From: Scopulibacillus_A cellulosilyticus
GTDB taxonomy: Bacteria > Bacillota > Bacilli > Bacillales > Sporolactobacillaceae
Direction: 5' to 3'
Assembly (NCBI RefSeq): GCF_042665295.1
Contig: NZ_JBHTCO010000014.1
Span: forward strand, 1-64,000
Length of the DNA: 64,000 nt
Every line of letters begins with the position of its first letter. Positions within the stretch are counted from its first letter, which is position 1. A program made the translations under genes and the position numbers. The notes under the pieces were generated by a model, which searched no databases, was not told where the DNA came from, and saw nothing but the letters and a program-made list of their open reading frames with translations. Of this stretch, positions 8,541-17,128 are shown in pieces.

Positions 8541-9338
8541 GTGGAAACATTATCTCTAATTCTCTTAGTTTTTATTCTTGGAATTCGTCATGGGCTGGAT
8601 GCTGACCACCTTGCTTATATTGACGGTGTCGCCCGGCATAATTGGCGGAAAAACAGTCCCTTTGCCCGCTGGGTGGGAACATTTTTTTCATTTGGCCATG
8701 GACTAATTGTCGCTTCTATAGCTGTCATTCTTGGAATGGTCAGTCAAACTTTCAAGTACCCAAGTTATTTTGATACGATTGGAACCTGGATTTCTGTTTT
8801 ATCTTTATTTCTTATCGGAACTCTTAACATTTATAATCTCCTACATACTAAAACCAAAGAATACGAGCCAACAGGCATTAAAGGAAAAATGGTTCCAAAA
8901 ATATTTAGGGAAACGACTAATCCTTTATTTATCATTTTAACCGGTATCGTTTTTGCGGCAGCTGCAGATACGGTGAGCCAAACAGCTGTTTGGGCATTAG
9001 CTTCCACTCATTTTGCAAGCTACATGCCGATTATTTTGGGCGTTACCTTCATGGTTGGTATGATGTTAACTGATACAGCAGATTCCTTGATTACCTTTCG
9101 TATGATCAGTCAATCTGGAAAAATGGGGCAAACAGCATCTAAAATAATGGGATGGGTCATTGTTGTTCTTGCATATGGGGTTTCACTTTACGAAGCCGTG
9201 ACTTATTTCAAACCTTCTTTAGAAATTAATTTTGAATTGGTTGGCGTTATCCTATTCGTTATTATTGTTTGCGTTTATATTTCATTAAAACTTAGAAAGG
9301 GTAATCAACTATACAAGGATTCAGATTTCTCTAGTTAA
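8541..9338 (+). CDS. NiCoT-family nickel/cobalt permease
   Basis: A 265-residue multi-pass membrane permease. The nickel/cobalt transporter signature H-x4-D-H is present in helix 1 (His17-GLDA-Asp22-His23 within RHGLDADHL). The later conserved blocks FFSFGHGL, AADTVSQTA and GMMLTDTADS are also present. GTG 8541 is chosen because GAGGGGGG lies immediately upstream; the longer frame starts with a TTG inside that site. It would import Ni2+ (or Co2+). Urease, encoded 17 kb downstream, is the obvious nickel consumer in this window. It is embedded in an otherwise spore-related cluster. Confidence 0.88.
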   Translation: METLSLILLVFILGIRHGLDADHLAYIDGVARHNWRKNSPFARWVGTFFSFGHGLIVASIAVILGMVSQTFKYPSYFDTIGTWISVLSLFLIGTLNIYNLLHTKTKEYEPTGIKGKMVPKIFRETTNPLFIILTGIVFAAAADTVSQTAVWALASTHFASYMPIILGVTFMVGMMLTDTADSLITFRMISQSGKMGQTASKIMGWVIVVLAYGVSLYEAVTYFKPSLEINFELVGVILFVIIVCVYISLKLRKGNQLYKDSDFSS

Positions 9339-9396
9339 ATCTCTAATTAAATGCGGTATTCTTTTCTAAAAAAAGTCTGAAATGAAGGGATTGCTT

Positions 9397-11863
9397 ATGT
9401 TTTGGAGAAGAAAAAACAATGATCATAAGCTTTTAGAACTAGAGAGAAAGATTGAAGCAATAAGAAATTTGTTAATGGAAAAGAAACATGAGACCAATCA
9501 TCATGTGGTTTTGGACAATAGGCATTCATCCCAGCCGCAAACCAGAAATCAAACGAATAAAAATCCGGAATTAGAAAGAACGCTTAATACGATAAAGAAA
9601 ATAGAGTCAGACAAGAAAAAGGAATTAGAAAGAACGCTTGAAACGATAAAAAAAATGGAGTCAGGCAAGAACAAGGAATTAGAAAGAACAATTGATGCTA
9701 TAAAAAAAATCGATTCGGACAAGAGAACTGAATTAGATAAGAAATTAGAAAAGGTTGAAAACTTATTAACCAAGCTGGGCAGTAAAGCTTTTACTTATGA
9801 AGTAACGGTTGAAAATTTACATGTCCATGATCCAAAGCTTGAAAGTCTTACATTCTCTTTTGATGCTTTAGACGTAAAAGAAGTCAGCGGCGCCTTAAAT
9901 TTAGGTAATAATTTTGGTGTGAAAGTTGATCAAACGGGAAAGAAAAAGGATCAAAAAAAGAAAGGATTACCATCCGGGGGATCAGACAGGCAAGATCATT
10001 CGCCAAGTATTAATTTTAAAAAGAAAGAAGAATCACCGCAAAAACAGAATGACCAATCTTCGAAAAAACATCATGACAATGATCAAAAATCCTCAAATCA
10101 ATTGAGAACACAAGATAAGAAAAATACTGTAAAACAGACGGAATCTCCATCAAAACAAAAGGCAACCAGAAAATTAGAAGACTTTAGAATTCATTACGAT
10201 GTAGGCGGCAATAAAGAGGAACCAAAAACTAAAGCAGCTAAAACACCTAAAACACCTGAGAACCCGCCGCCAGTAAGGACAAATGATAATCTGGAAGATT
10301 TCAGAATTCATTATGATATAGAAGATGAGAAAGAAGCGCCAGAAAGAAAAACGGCGTTAACACCAAAGAACCCGCCCACATTATCTCCAAACGATAAGAC
10401 AGAAAACGTAAGTCCTAATGAGAATAAAAAAGACAAAAGAGACGCCCTGAAAAGAGAAGCGGTACCGACACCAAAGAAACCTGCGCCATTATGGCCGGAT
10501 GACAAACCGGAAAACTTAGGTACACATGAGAATAAAAAAGACAGGAGAGAAACCCCGAAAAGAAAAGCGGTACCATCGCCAAAGAAACCTGCGCCATTAT
10601 GGCCGGATGACAAACCGGAAAACCTTGGTATTCATGAGAATAAAAAGGACAGGAGAGAAGCCCCGAAAAGAGAAGCGGCACCAACACCGAAGAAACCTGC
10701 GCCATTATGGCTGGATGACAAACCGGAAAACTTAGGTACACATGAGAATAAAAAGGACAGGAGAGAAGCCCCGAAAAGAGAAGCAGTACCGACACCAAAG
10801 AAACCTGCGCCATTATGGCCGGATGACAAACCGGAAAACCTTGGTATTCATGAGAATAAAAAAGACTGGAGAGAGACCCCGAAAAGAGAAGCGTCAACGA
10901 CACCGAAGAAATCTGCGCCATTACGGCCGGATGACAAACGGGAAAACTTAGGTACACATGGGAATAAAAAAGACAAGAGAGCAGCCTCAAAAAGTGAGGA
11001 GGCACCAACACCGAAGAGCCCGTCGCCAACAAAGCCAATTAATACACTCGAAAAACAAAATGTTCATCATGTAACAAAAGATATAAAGCAATCGTCTGTT
11101 CAAAAAGCATTCAAACCGCCGACTGTTAAAAAGAGCGGTACAGTTCAAACTCCTGTTAATAAACAAGATCTAAAAGACAGGGCTAAAAAGCTGGAAATAG
11201 GCGAAAAGCCGGAGGATATGTCTTATACCGAAACGGATCAAAAGAAACGGGAGCTAAGTAAAAGCGATCATTCAAAAGATGGAAAAAAGGTATCAAGACC
11301 GGCGATAAACAAAAAAGCGTTGAACAGCAAGACAAATGAAGCATCTGAAAAACCTCAACAACCATACATTAATCATGCTTTAAAGGACAAAAAGGATACA
11401 AAAATTACAGGCGAAAAGTCTTCAAAATCATCACCGGCTAACATGAATCAAAAAGACCAGAAGCCGGCCGGAAATTCCAACCTCAAAGAAAGCCCGAATC
11501 CGTTAAAGCAATTCACCCAATCTAACAGCCTTACACCAGCCAGGGCGGAACAGAAGATTAAAGAGTTAAGCAGTAAACAGCCAAAAGAAGANAGAAGAAA
11601 AAGAAATAACAAATGAAGAGAAACTTCGAAAAACATGGATTCCATCTGCAAATTTGCAAGAAAAGTTAAGCCATAAACCTTATCTTAATGCCAATAAAAA
11701 TGGAAAGCTAAAAGATACGAACCGTGAACTAAATGAAGAAATTCACGGCAAACAAGCCCGGAGAAAATCCAACAAACAAAATAAAAATCCTGAACCTTAT
11801 AATGTCAAAAACAGAAATGCCGGGTTTAATACTCGTTTTGATCCTTCAAAAGATAAAAAGTAA
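9397..11863 (+). CDS. Giant lysine-rich repeat protein with GerPC-like core (one ambiguous base)
   Basis: As read, translation stops at 11616 because of an N at 11592. Omitting that base joins the frame to a second open stretch (KEEEKEITNEEKLRKTW...) and gives one 821-residue protein ending at 11863. Order: three 18-residue coiled-coil repeats (9568-9729); a segment near residues 140-180 (VHDPKLESLTFSFDALDVKEVSGALNLG) resembling the core of GerPC; Lys/Ser/Gln linkers; two LEDFRIHYD repeats; five near-identical 36-residue repeats plus a degenerate sixth; and a basic tail. Very high pI and low complexity suggest a structural spore-coat or crust protein. ATG 9397 has AAGGGA at 9385-9390. The neighbours are GerP/GerT-like genes. 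Confidence 0.65.
9568..9729 (+). repeat. Three 54-bp repeats encoding a coiled coil
   Basis: Units 9568-9621, 9622-9675 and 9676-9729 each encode 18 residues of the form ELERTLxTIKKxESxKxK; a fourth, divergent unit follows. The heptad-like spacing predicts an extended helix near the N-terminus of the repeat protein. Confidence 0.85.
10423..11070 (+). repeat. 108-bp in-frame tandem repeats (36-residue units)
   Basis: Units start at 10423, 10531, 10639, 10747 and 10855, with a degenerate sixth at 10963. Each encodes NKKDxRE...PKKPAPLWPDDK then PENLGxHE. The unit ends alternate THE/IHE/THE/IHE/THG, so a 216-bp dimer appears to have been the duplicating block. The repeats keep frame and amino acid sequence, as in a structural protein. 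Confidence 0.92.
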
Positions 11864-12017
11864 TTTTATCCCGGCGCTACCGTCCGTGAGGCTTCCGCCT
11901 CAAACTTAAAATAAGCCGCTGAAGTTTAGGCAGGAGATACTGGACGGCAACACCCCGATTTGTTCGGCTAACCGTCAGCAGGGGATAAAAACACCCCGCT
12001 GATGGAGTCTCACTTTA
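11864..12017. repeat. Family A intergenic repeat, copy A2
   Basis: Fills the space between two convergent stop codons exactly: TAA 11861-11863 on the left, and the complement of TAA at 12015-12017 on the right, which is its first codon. Read on the minus strand it starts TAAAGTGAGACTCCATCAGC, forms a GCGGGG...CCCC-type hairpin, continues GGTTAGCCGAACAAATCGGGG and ends CGCCGGGATAAAA. Confidence 0.85.
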
Positions 12018-12629
12018 TACCGAAACAAAAGGATTATCCTTAATCCAAAAACGCCAAGGGTAATCAATCGCTTCTTGGGCGTAATTAATATTAATTCTTG
12101 GCCCTGAGGCAATTTCGCTGTCACAGAGTTGATAATTGCTGTCAGATAATGACAGCGGCGGTTGAGTGAGATGGTGCCCGTACAGCGACATTGTAATACC
12201 CATTGCTTTTGTTAATTTACCTGGTCCATTTGTTAAAAGTTTCTTTTTTGATAAAGTTAATGGTTGAGTTAATATTTTTCTTCTCTTGCACATAAGGTCA
12301 ATCCCGTCAGTTGGTTCTAAAGCCCGAATTAGGATAGCTTCGGGCTTTTCTTTTGGCCCGCTGACAATATTAAGGCAGAGATGCATGCCATAAATAAGAT
12401 AAATGTAAGCGAAACCCGCTTCCCCATACATAATTTCTGTCCGTTTGGTACGTTTTCCTCCAAAGGAATGGGCAGCACGATCTTCAGGGCCCATATATGC
12501 TTCAGTTTCAACAATCACTCCGGACGTTGTTCCTTGATCCGTTTTATGAATAATTGTTTTGCCTAATAATGCTTTAGCAAGGTCCAATGTCGGACGATGG
12601 AAAAATCCATTGGTTAGATTCATAAACAC
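12015..12629 (-). CDS. DNA-3-methyladenine glycosylase (AAG/MPG family)
   Basis: A 204-residue base-excision repair enzyme that removes alkylated purines such as 3-methyladenine and 7-methylguanine, and hypoxanthine. The family landmarks are present: LAKALLGKT, the catalytic-Glu/Tyr block VETEAYMGPEDRAAH, KRTEIMYGEAGFAYIYLIYGMH, and AILIRALEP. The length is typical; the B. subtilis homologue is YxlJ. ATG 12629 is preceded by AAGGAGACGG. Its stop codon is the first codon of repeat A2. Confidence 0.93.
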   Translation of the reverse strand: MFMNLTNGFFHRPTLDLAKALLGKTIIHKTDQGTTSGVIVETEAYMGPEDRAAHSFGGKRTKRTEIMYGEAGFAYIYLIYGMHLCLNIVSGPKEKPEAILIRALEPTDGIDLMCKRRKILTQPLTLSKKKLLTNGPGKLTKAMGITMSLYGHHLTQPPLSLSDSNYQLCDSEIASGPRININYAQEAIDYPWRFWIKDNPFVSV

Positions 12630-12762
12630 TTCCGTCTCCTTTTGAACATAATCTTATTATATTAAAAATTCTAGATAACCATCCATTTAACAGTAGACTT
12701 GTCTATATTCATTAATAATTGGCCATAATGATTAAAAATATGGTTGAAGCGGTGGTTAATAA

Positions 12763-12951
12763 ATGGAAAAAAATTTATTGCGCATGGCGGTGGAAACACG
12801 GAAAAAGCGCTTAATTAACAATTTGATATTAACTAATACATACAAGTATGATAGAAATGAGCTTCATCATTTAACTTTGACAGAACTCGAGCAAGAATGG
12901 GAGCGCTGCAGGCATTTCAATTCTGAAGTTCAATTTAAATCTCATCATTAA
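12763..12951 (+). CDS. FbpA-like Fur-regulated basic protein family
   Basis: A 62-residue basic protein with the pattern R-K-x-x-LI-x3-L...YKYDRNELHHLTLTELEQEW, which fits the FbpA family. In B. subtilis such proteins help execute the Fur/FsrA iron-sparing response. Upstream, TCATTA and TAATGA (about 12709-12731) form a loose dyad, but no convincing Fur box is visible, so iron control is unproven here. It ends at repeat C1, whose first hairpin would terminate its transcript. Confidence 0.6.
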   Translation: MEKNLLRMAVETRKKRLINNLILTNTYKYDRNELHHLTLTELEQEWERCRHFNSEVQFKSHH

Positions 12952-12954
12952 TCA

Positions 12955-13109
12955 AACTTGCCAATCGGCAAGTTTTCTTTATACTATCGGTATATCTTGG
13001 CAACTTAGAAGCAAATTCGACGCAGTTGCCAAGATAAGGTCGATAGTATAAGTGCATCTAAACCTCTGTCTACGCCCTTCAGGCTTGCCAATCGGCAAGT
13101 TTTCTTTAT
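12955..13109. repeat. Family C composite repeat, copy C1
   Basis: Two identical 26-bp direct repeats (12957-12982 and 13084-13109), each a CTTGCC-AATC-GGCAAG hairpin plus TTTTCTTTAT, flank a nested palindrome. In the palindrome TATACTATCG (12980-12989) pairs with CGATAGTATA (13041-13050), and ATCTTGGCAACT (12994-13005) pairs with AGTTGCCAAGAT (13024-13035). A core ending CTCTGTCTACGCC is shared with C2 (opposite orientation) and C3. Confidence 0.85.
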
Positions 13110-13186
13110 TTCTGGATAAAAATTGGACAATAACAGTGCAACTTGCTTAAAATAAAATTGGGATACTAACAGGATGGAGTTAAAAA

Positions 13187-13675
13187 ATGATGGATTCATT
13201 TACTTTTGAAGATTTTTATCAAAATCAGGTTACATTTTCCTTTAAAGATCATCCTTTTTCAAGCTCGCCAAAACATGTTTGGGTCATAAGCCGTTTCCAT
13301 AATCAGTGGTTGTTAACTCAACATCCGAGAAGAGGATGGGAATTCCCGGGTGGAAAAGTGGAAAAAGGGGAGAATGCTGAACAAGCGGCCGTTCGCGAAG
13401 TGTATGAAGAAACCGGTGCAGATGTCTTAGATTTGTATTATATTGGTCAATATAAAGTGGACGGAAAAAGCGGGGTAATTATTAAAAATGTCTATTATGC
13501 AACCATTGGGCAAATTAAACTTAAAGATAATTACCTTGAAACAAATGGACCAATACTTATTCATGAGATACCAAAAGATATTAAGCATTCTAATCAATAC
13601 AGCTTTATGATGAAGGATAATGTACTTCAATACAGCCTGGAACGCATTTGTGAAAAGTTTTTAAAAAAGCCTTAG
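13187..13675 (+). CDS. ytkD: Nudix nucleoside triphosphatase YtkD
   Basis: A 162-residue MutT-like pyrophosphatase. The Nudix box spans about residues 55-78 (GGKVEKGENAEQAAVREVYE then ETGA), with the REVYEE metal-binding core intact. The flanking blocks FSSSPKHVWVISRF and GQYKVDGK...KNVYYA match B. subtilis YtkD, which hydrolyses 8-oxo-dGTP and can act as an RNA 5' pyrophosphohydrolase. As in B. subtilis it neighbours pckA and metK. Start ATG 13187 follows GGATGGAG; ATG 13190 is an alternative. Its last codons form one arm of the terminator shared with pckA. Confidence 0.92.
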   Translation: MMDSFTFEDFYQNQVTFSFKDHPFSSSPKHVWVISRFHNQWLLTQHPRRGWEFPGGKVEKGENAEQAAVREVYEETGADVLDLYYIGQYKVDGKSGVIIKNVYYATIGQIKLKDNYLETNGPILIHEIPKDIKHSNQYSFMMKDNVLQYSLERICEKFLKKP

Positions 13676-13696
13676 GGTCGGTACCCTAAGGCTTTT
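13665..13696. terminator. Bidirectional terminator between ytkD and pckA
   Basis: AAGCCTTAGGGT (13667-13678) pairs with ACCCTAAGGCTT (13683-13694) around CGGT, with A/T runs at both edges. The ytkD stop codon lies in the left arm. Confidence 0.88.
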
Positions 13697-13734
13697 GATA
13701 ATATGTTATTCTAAGAAGATTCAGGGGCAATAAT

Positions 13735-15312
13735 TTATCTAGGTCCGGCTGCTTTAATTTCTTCAGAGACATGTTTGAATTTCTTGAAGTTGTCTTTGAA
13801 CTTTTTGGCAAGCTCGCGGGCCTTTTCTTCGTATGCTTCTTGGCTTGGCCAAGTCTTGCTTGGCTGCAGGACATGATCAGGAACACCTGGGCAATGAAGC
13901 GGAATATTTAATCCGAAAATAGGGTCGAGCATTGATTCTTCGTTACTTAGTTCACCGTGTAATGCAGCTTGAACCATCGCTCTTGTATAGGCGAGATTAA
14001 TACGTTTGCCTTCACCGTATGCACCGCCGGTCCAGCCGGTATTAACGAGATAAACGTCCACTTGATGACCGTCAATTTTTTCTCCAAGCATACTAGCGTA
14101 TTTTGCTGCTTCTAAAGGTAAAAATGGTGAGCCGAAGCATGTAGAGAAAGTCGCTTCAGGTGAAGTAACGCCTCTTTCTGTACCTGCTAATTTGCTCGTA
14201 TAACCTGATAAGAAATGGTACATTGCTTGCTCTTTTGTAAGTTTGCTAATCGGCGGCAGAACACCAAAAGCATCAGCTGTTAAGAAGATAATGGTGTTAG
14301 GATGGCCGGCAAGGCTTGGTAAAATAACATTCGGTACATTGTGAATGTCATAAGCTGCACGTGTATTTTCCGTATATTTATTATCATCGTAATCAGGTTC
14401 GCGGGACTGTTCATCAACAACGACATTCTCTAAGACAGAACCATAACGAATGGCATTCCAAATTTGCGGTTCTTTTTCCTCAGACAAATGAATTGTTTTG
14501 GCATAACACCCGCCCTCAATGTTAAATACACCGCTGGCAGACCAGCCATGCTCGTCATCACCAATAAGCTTTCGGTTTGGATCATTTGATAATGTTGTTT
14601 TGCCGGTTCCTGAAAGACCAAAGAATAATGCCACGTCACCCTCTTCGCCAACGTTTGCGGAACAATGCATAGATAGGATGTCTTGATTTGGCAAAATGTA
14701 ATTCATAACGCTGAATATTGACTTTTTCATTTCTCCGGCATATTGTGTACCGCCAATTAATACAACGCGTCTTTTAAATGATATGATAATGAATGCTTCA
14801 GAGTGTGTGCCATCAACTTCAGGATCGGCTTTAAAGCCTGGTGCCGAGACAATCGTGAACTCAGCGCTGTGAGTTTTTAATTCTTCAGCTGTCGGACGGA
14901 TAAAAAGCTGTTGGGCAAATAAATTATGCCAAGCGTATTCATTGACAACTTGCAATGATAGGCGCGATTCAGGGTCTGCCCCTGCAAAACCGCGGAAAAC
15001 AAAGCGTTCTTCTCTTTTTTTCAGATAATCAATCACTTTGAAATATAATTTCTCGAAAACACTTTCATCAATAGGCTGATTGTTTCCCCAGTCAATTGTA
15101 CCTTCAATTTCCGGCTCTTTTACAATAAACTTATCTTTAGGGGAGCGTCCAGTATATTTTCCGGTATTTGCCGCCAGGGCACCGGTATTTGTTAAAATGG
15201 CTTCTTTTTTCTCTAAAGCTTTCTCGATAAGGTGTGAAACCGATAAATTCATATACGTATGATCTAATTTTAGGCATTCATCTAATTTTGAAGTAAATGG
15301 CATTGTTTTCAT
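13735..15312 (-). CDS. pckA: Phosphoenolpyruvate carboxykinase (ATP)
   Basis: A 525-residue gluconeogenic enzyme converting oxaloacetate and ATP to PEP, CO2 and ADP. The kinase-1a P-loop GLSGTGKTTLS, the preceding CSANVGEEGDVALFFG and the metal-site region DDEHGW are present. The substrate-binding RSPKDKF lies near the N-terminus. Length is normal (B. subtilis 527). ATG 15312 has AAAGGATGG about 9 bases upstream and a candidate promoter at 15364-15392. It is divergent from metK, as in B. subtilis. Confidence 0.97.
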   Translation of the reverse strand: MKTMPFTSKLDECLKLDHTYMNLSVSHLIEKALEKKEAILTNTGALAANTGKYTGRSPKDKFIVKEPEIEGTIDWGNNQPIDESVFEKLYFKVIDYLKKREERFVFRGFAGADPESRLSLQVVNEYAWHNLFAQQLFIRPTAEELKTHSAEFTIVSAPGFKADPEVDGTHSEAFIIISFKRRVVLIGGTQYAGEMKKSIFSVMNYILPNQDILSMHCSANVGEEGDVALFFGLSGTGKTTLSNDPNRKLIGDDEHGWSASGVFNIEGGCYAKTIHLSEEKEPQIWNAIRYGSVLENVVVDEQSREPDYDDNKYTENTRAAYDIHNVPNVILPSLAGHPNTIIFLTADAFGVLPPISKLTKEQAMYHFLSGYTSKLAGTERGVTSPEATFSTCFGSPFLPLEAAKYASMLGEKIDGHQVDVYLVNTGWTGGAYGEGKRINLAYTRAMVQAALHGELSNEESMLDPIFGLNIPLHCPGVPDHVLQPSKTWPSQEAYEEKARELAKKFKDNFKKFKHVSEEIKAAGPR

Positions 15313-15363
15313 AGTTAAAAACCATCCTTTGTGTTAATTTCAATCCTTTATAAGTTAGAATTA

Positions 15364-15392
15364 GTATAACATATTTTATTCTTTAGTCCATA
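15364..15392 (-). promoter_or_regulatory. Candidate sigma-A promoter of pckA
   Basis: On the minus strand ATGGAC (15387-15392), a 17-base spacer and TATACT (15364-15369). The -10 is good and the -35 weak, consistent with a regulated gluconeogenic gene. Confidence 0.5.
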
Positions 15393-15583
15393 CTAATTGC
15401 GAATTATTTTTAAAAAATATACGTTGGAACATATAAATGGGTATTGTCCTAAGTAAATGGGGATTTTTGATGGTTATTTCAGATATAATAATGATATCTC
15501 TAATTTTTCAATCCAACATATTTAACTATCTAAATAGTATAACCTAAAATATATTAATTGTATTTAGACAATTTGATTGTTTA

Positions 15584-15612
15584 TTGACAGTTGTTGTCGC
15601 CTGCGCTATTCT
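15584..15612 (+). promoter_or_regulatory. Sigma-A promoter of metK
   Basis: TTGACA (15584-15589), spacer of exactly 17 bases, TATTCT (15607-15612). Transcription would start near 15619, just before the SAM riboswitch. 15393-15583 is AT-rich and holds no gene. Confidence 0.8.
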
Positions 15613-15627
15613 TAGTAAAAACGGCTG

Positions 15628-15810
15628 CTCTTATCCTGAGTAGGTGGAGGGACAGGCCCTGTGAAACCCGGCAACCACCCGGCGCCTAAATAGCGTAATC
15701 AGCGCAGTTCTGAGTGCTGGGAACGGTGCTAACCTGCAAGGTTAGTTCAACCTTGACGATAAGAGGCGAGAGTTATAATGTCCTTGTCCTCAGTTGGAAA
15801 GGGCTTTTTT
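15628..15810 (+). promoter_or_regulatory. SAM-I (S-box) riboswitch with terminator
   Basis: All S-box hallmarks are visible: P1 strand CTCTTATC (about 15628-15635) closing with GATAAGAG (about 15758-15765), GGTGGAGGGAC...GGCCC, TGTGAAACCCGGCAACC, and GGTGCTAA. A terminator follows: GTCCTT (15780-15785) pairs with AAGGGC (15799-15804) before six Ts. When SAM is bound, transcription stops before metK, giving feedback on SAM synthesis. Confidence 0.95.
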
Positions 15811-15884
15811 CATGCAAATTTTCAGGGGCACGAGTACCGTTTTCATAACATATTATTTCATTATTATATTTTGGGAGGATTAGG

Positions 15885-17084
15885 ATGACAAAAAAATATT
15901 CTAGACGTTTGTTCACTTCTGAGTCTGTAACAGAAGGCCATCCTGATAAGATTTGCGACCAAATTTCGGATGCCATTTTGGATGAAATCATTAAGAGTGA
16001 TCCAAATGCGCGTGTCGCCTGTGAAACTACAGTCAGTACAGGATTGGTTCTAGTTGCTGGAGAGATTACGACTTCAACCTATGTTGACATACCTAAGGTT
16101 GTCAGAGAAACAGTTCGTGAAATTGGTTATGACCGGGCGAAATACGGTTTCGATTCAGAAACTTGCGCGGTATTAACATCAATTAATGAACAATCTCCTG
16201 ACATTGCCCAAGGCGTTAACCAGTCACTTGAAGCGCGTGAAGGCCAAATGACTGATGACGAAATAGAGGCAATTGGCGCAGGTGACCAAGGGCTGATGTT
16301 CGGCTTTGCTGTTAATGAAACACCTGAATTAATGCCGCTGCCAATTTCGCTTTCCCATCAGCTGTCAAGACGCCTGGCTGAAGTGAGAAAGAACGAAACA
16401 GTTCCTTATTTAAGACCGGATGGAAAAACACAAGTAACTGTTGAGTATAATGAAGAAGGAAAACCTGAACGTGTTGATACAATCGTTATTTCCACTCAGC
16501 ACCACCCGGAAATAACATTAGAACAAATTAAAGAAGATCTTATCAACCACGTCATTAAACCGATCGTACCTGAAGAATTAATTGATGAAAATACAAAGTA
16601 TTTTATTAATCCGACAGGGCGATTTGTTATCGGCGGACCTCAAGGCGATGCCGGTTTAACAGGCCGTAAAATCATTGTTGACACTTACGGGGGATATGCC
16701 CGTCACGGCGGCGGTGCTTTCTCCGGAAAAGATGCTACTAAGGTTGACCGTTCCGCGGCTTATGCAGCGCGTTATGTCGCAAAAAATATTGTTGCGGCCG
16801 GATTAGCAGATAAATGCGAAGTCCAACTTGCTTATGCTATTGGTGTTGCAGAGCCGGTATCTATCTCCATTGATACTTTTGAAACCGGCAAGGTAACCGA
16901 AGAACGCCTTGTTGAACTTGTTCGCAAACATTTTGACCTTCGTCCGGCAGGTATTATTAAAATGCTTGACCTTAGAAGACCTATTTATAAACAAACAGCA
17001 GCTTATGGACACTTCGGCCGTACTGATGTTGATTTGCCATGGGAACAAACAGACAAAGCCGAACTTCTTAAAACCGAAGCTTAA
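15885..17084 (+). CDS. metK: S-adenosylmethionine synthetase
   Basis: A 399-residue cytosolic enzyme making SAM from methionine and ATP. Signatures: ESVTEGHPDKICDQISDAIL at the N-terminus, GAGDQGLMFGFA, and the glycine-rich GGYARHGGGAFSGKD. Length matches the family. ATG 15885 has GGGAGGAT just upstream. It is controlled by its own SAM riboswitch. A 13-bp bidirectional terminator separates it from ytoA. Confidence 0.98.
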   Translation: MTKKYSRRLFTSESVTEGHPDKICDQISDAILDEIIKSDPNARVACETTVSTGLVLVAGEITTSTYVDIPKVVRETVREIGYDRAKYGFDSETCAVLTSINEQSPDIAQGVNQSLEAREGQMTDDEIEAIGAGDQGLMFGFAVNETPELMPLPISLSHQLSRRLAEVRKNETVPYLRPDGKTQVTVEYNEEGKPERVDTIVISTQHHPEITLEQIKEDLINHVIKPIVPEELIDENTKYFINPTGRFVIGGPQGDAGLTGRKIIVDTYGGYARHGGGAFSGKDATKVDRSAAYAARYVAKNIVAAGLADKCEVQLAYAIGVAEPVSISIDTFETGKVTEERLVELVRKHFDLRPAGIIKMLDLRRPIYKQTAAYGHFGRTDVDLPWEQTDKAELLKTEA

Positions 17085-17090
17085 AAAAGC

Positions 17091-17120
17091 AAGAGGAGCT
17101 GATCACAATCAGCTCCTCTT
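17091..17120. terminator. Bidirectional terminator, metK/ytoA
   Basis: AAGAGGAGCTGAT (17091-17103) and its complement (17108-17120), loop CACA, then a T-run on the plus strand and A-rich sequence on the other side. Confidence 0.9.
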
Positions 17121-17128
17121 TTTATAAA

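Noticed and set aside
10415..11038. A 207-residue minus-strand open frame across the tandem repeats
   Set aside because: It is the antisense shadow of the lysine-rich repeats; open only because the repeat unit lacks stops in that frame, with no ribosome site.
10423..11070. CRISPR array
   Set aside because: The 108-bp units are contiguous coding repeats without spacers of unique sequence and keep one reading frame.
12700..12762. Fur box upstream of the FbpA-like gene
   Set aside because: Only a loose TCATTA/TAATGA dyad is present; it does not fit the 7-1-7 Fur consensus well.
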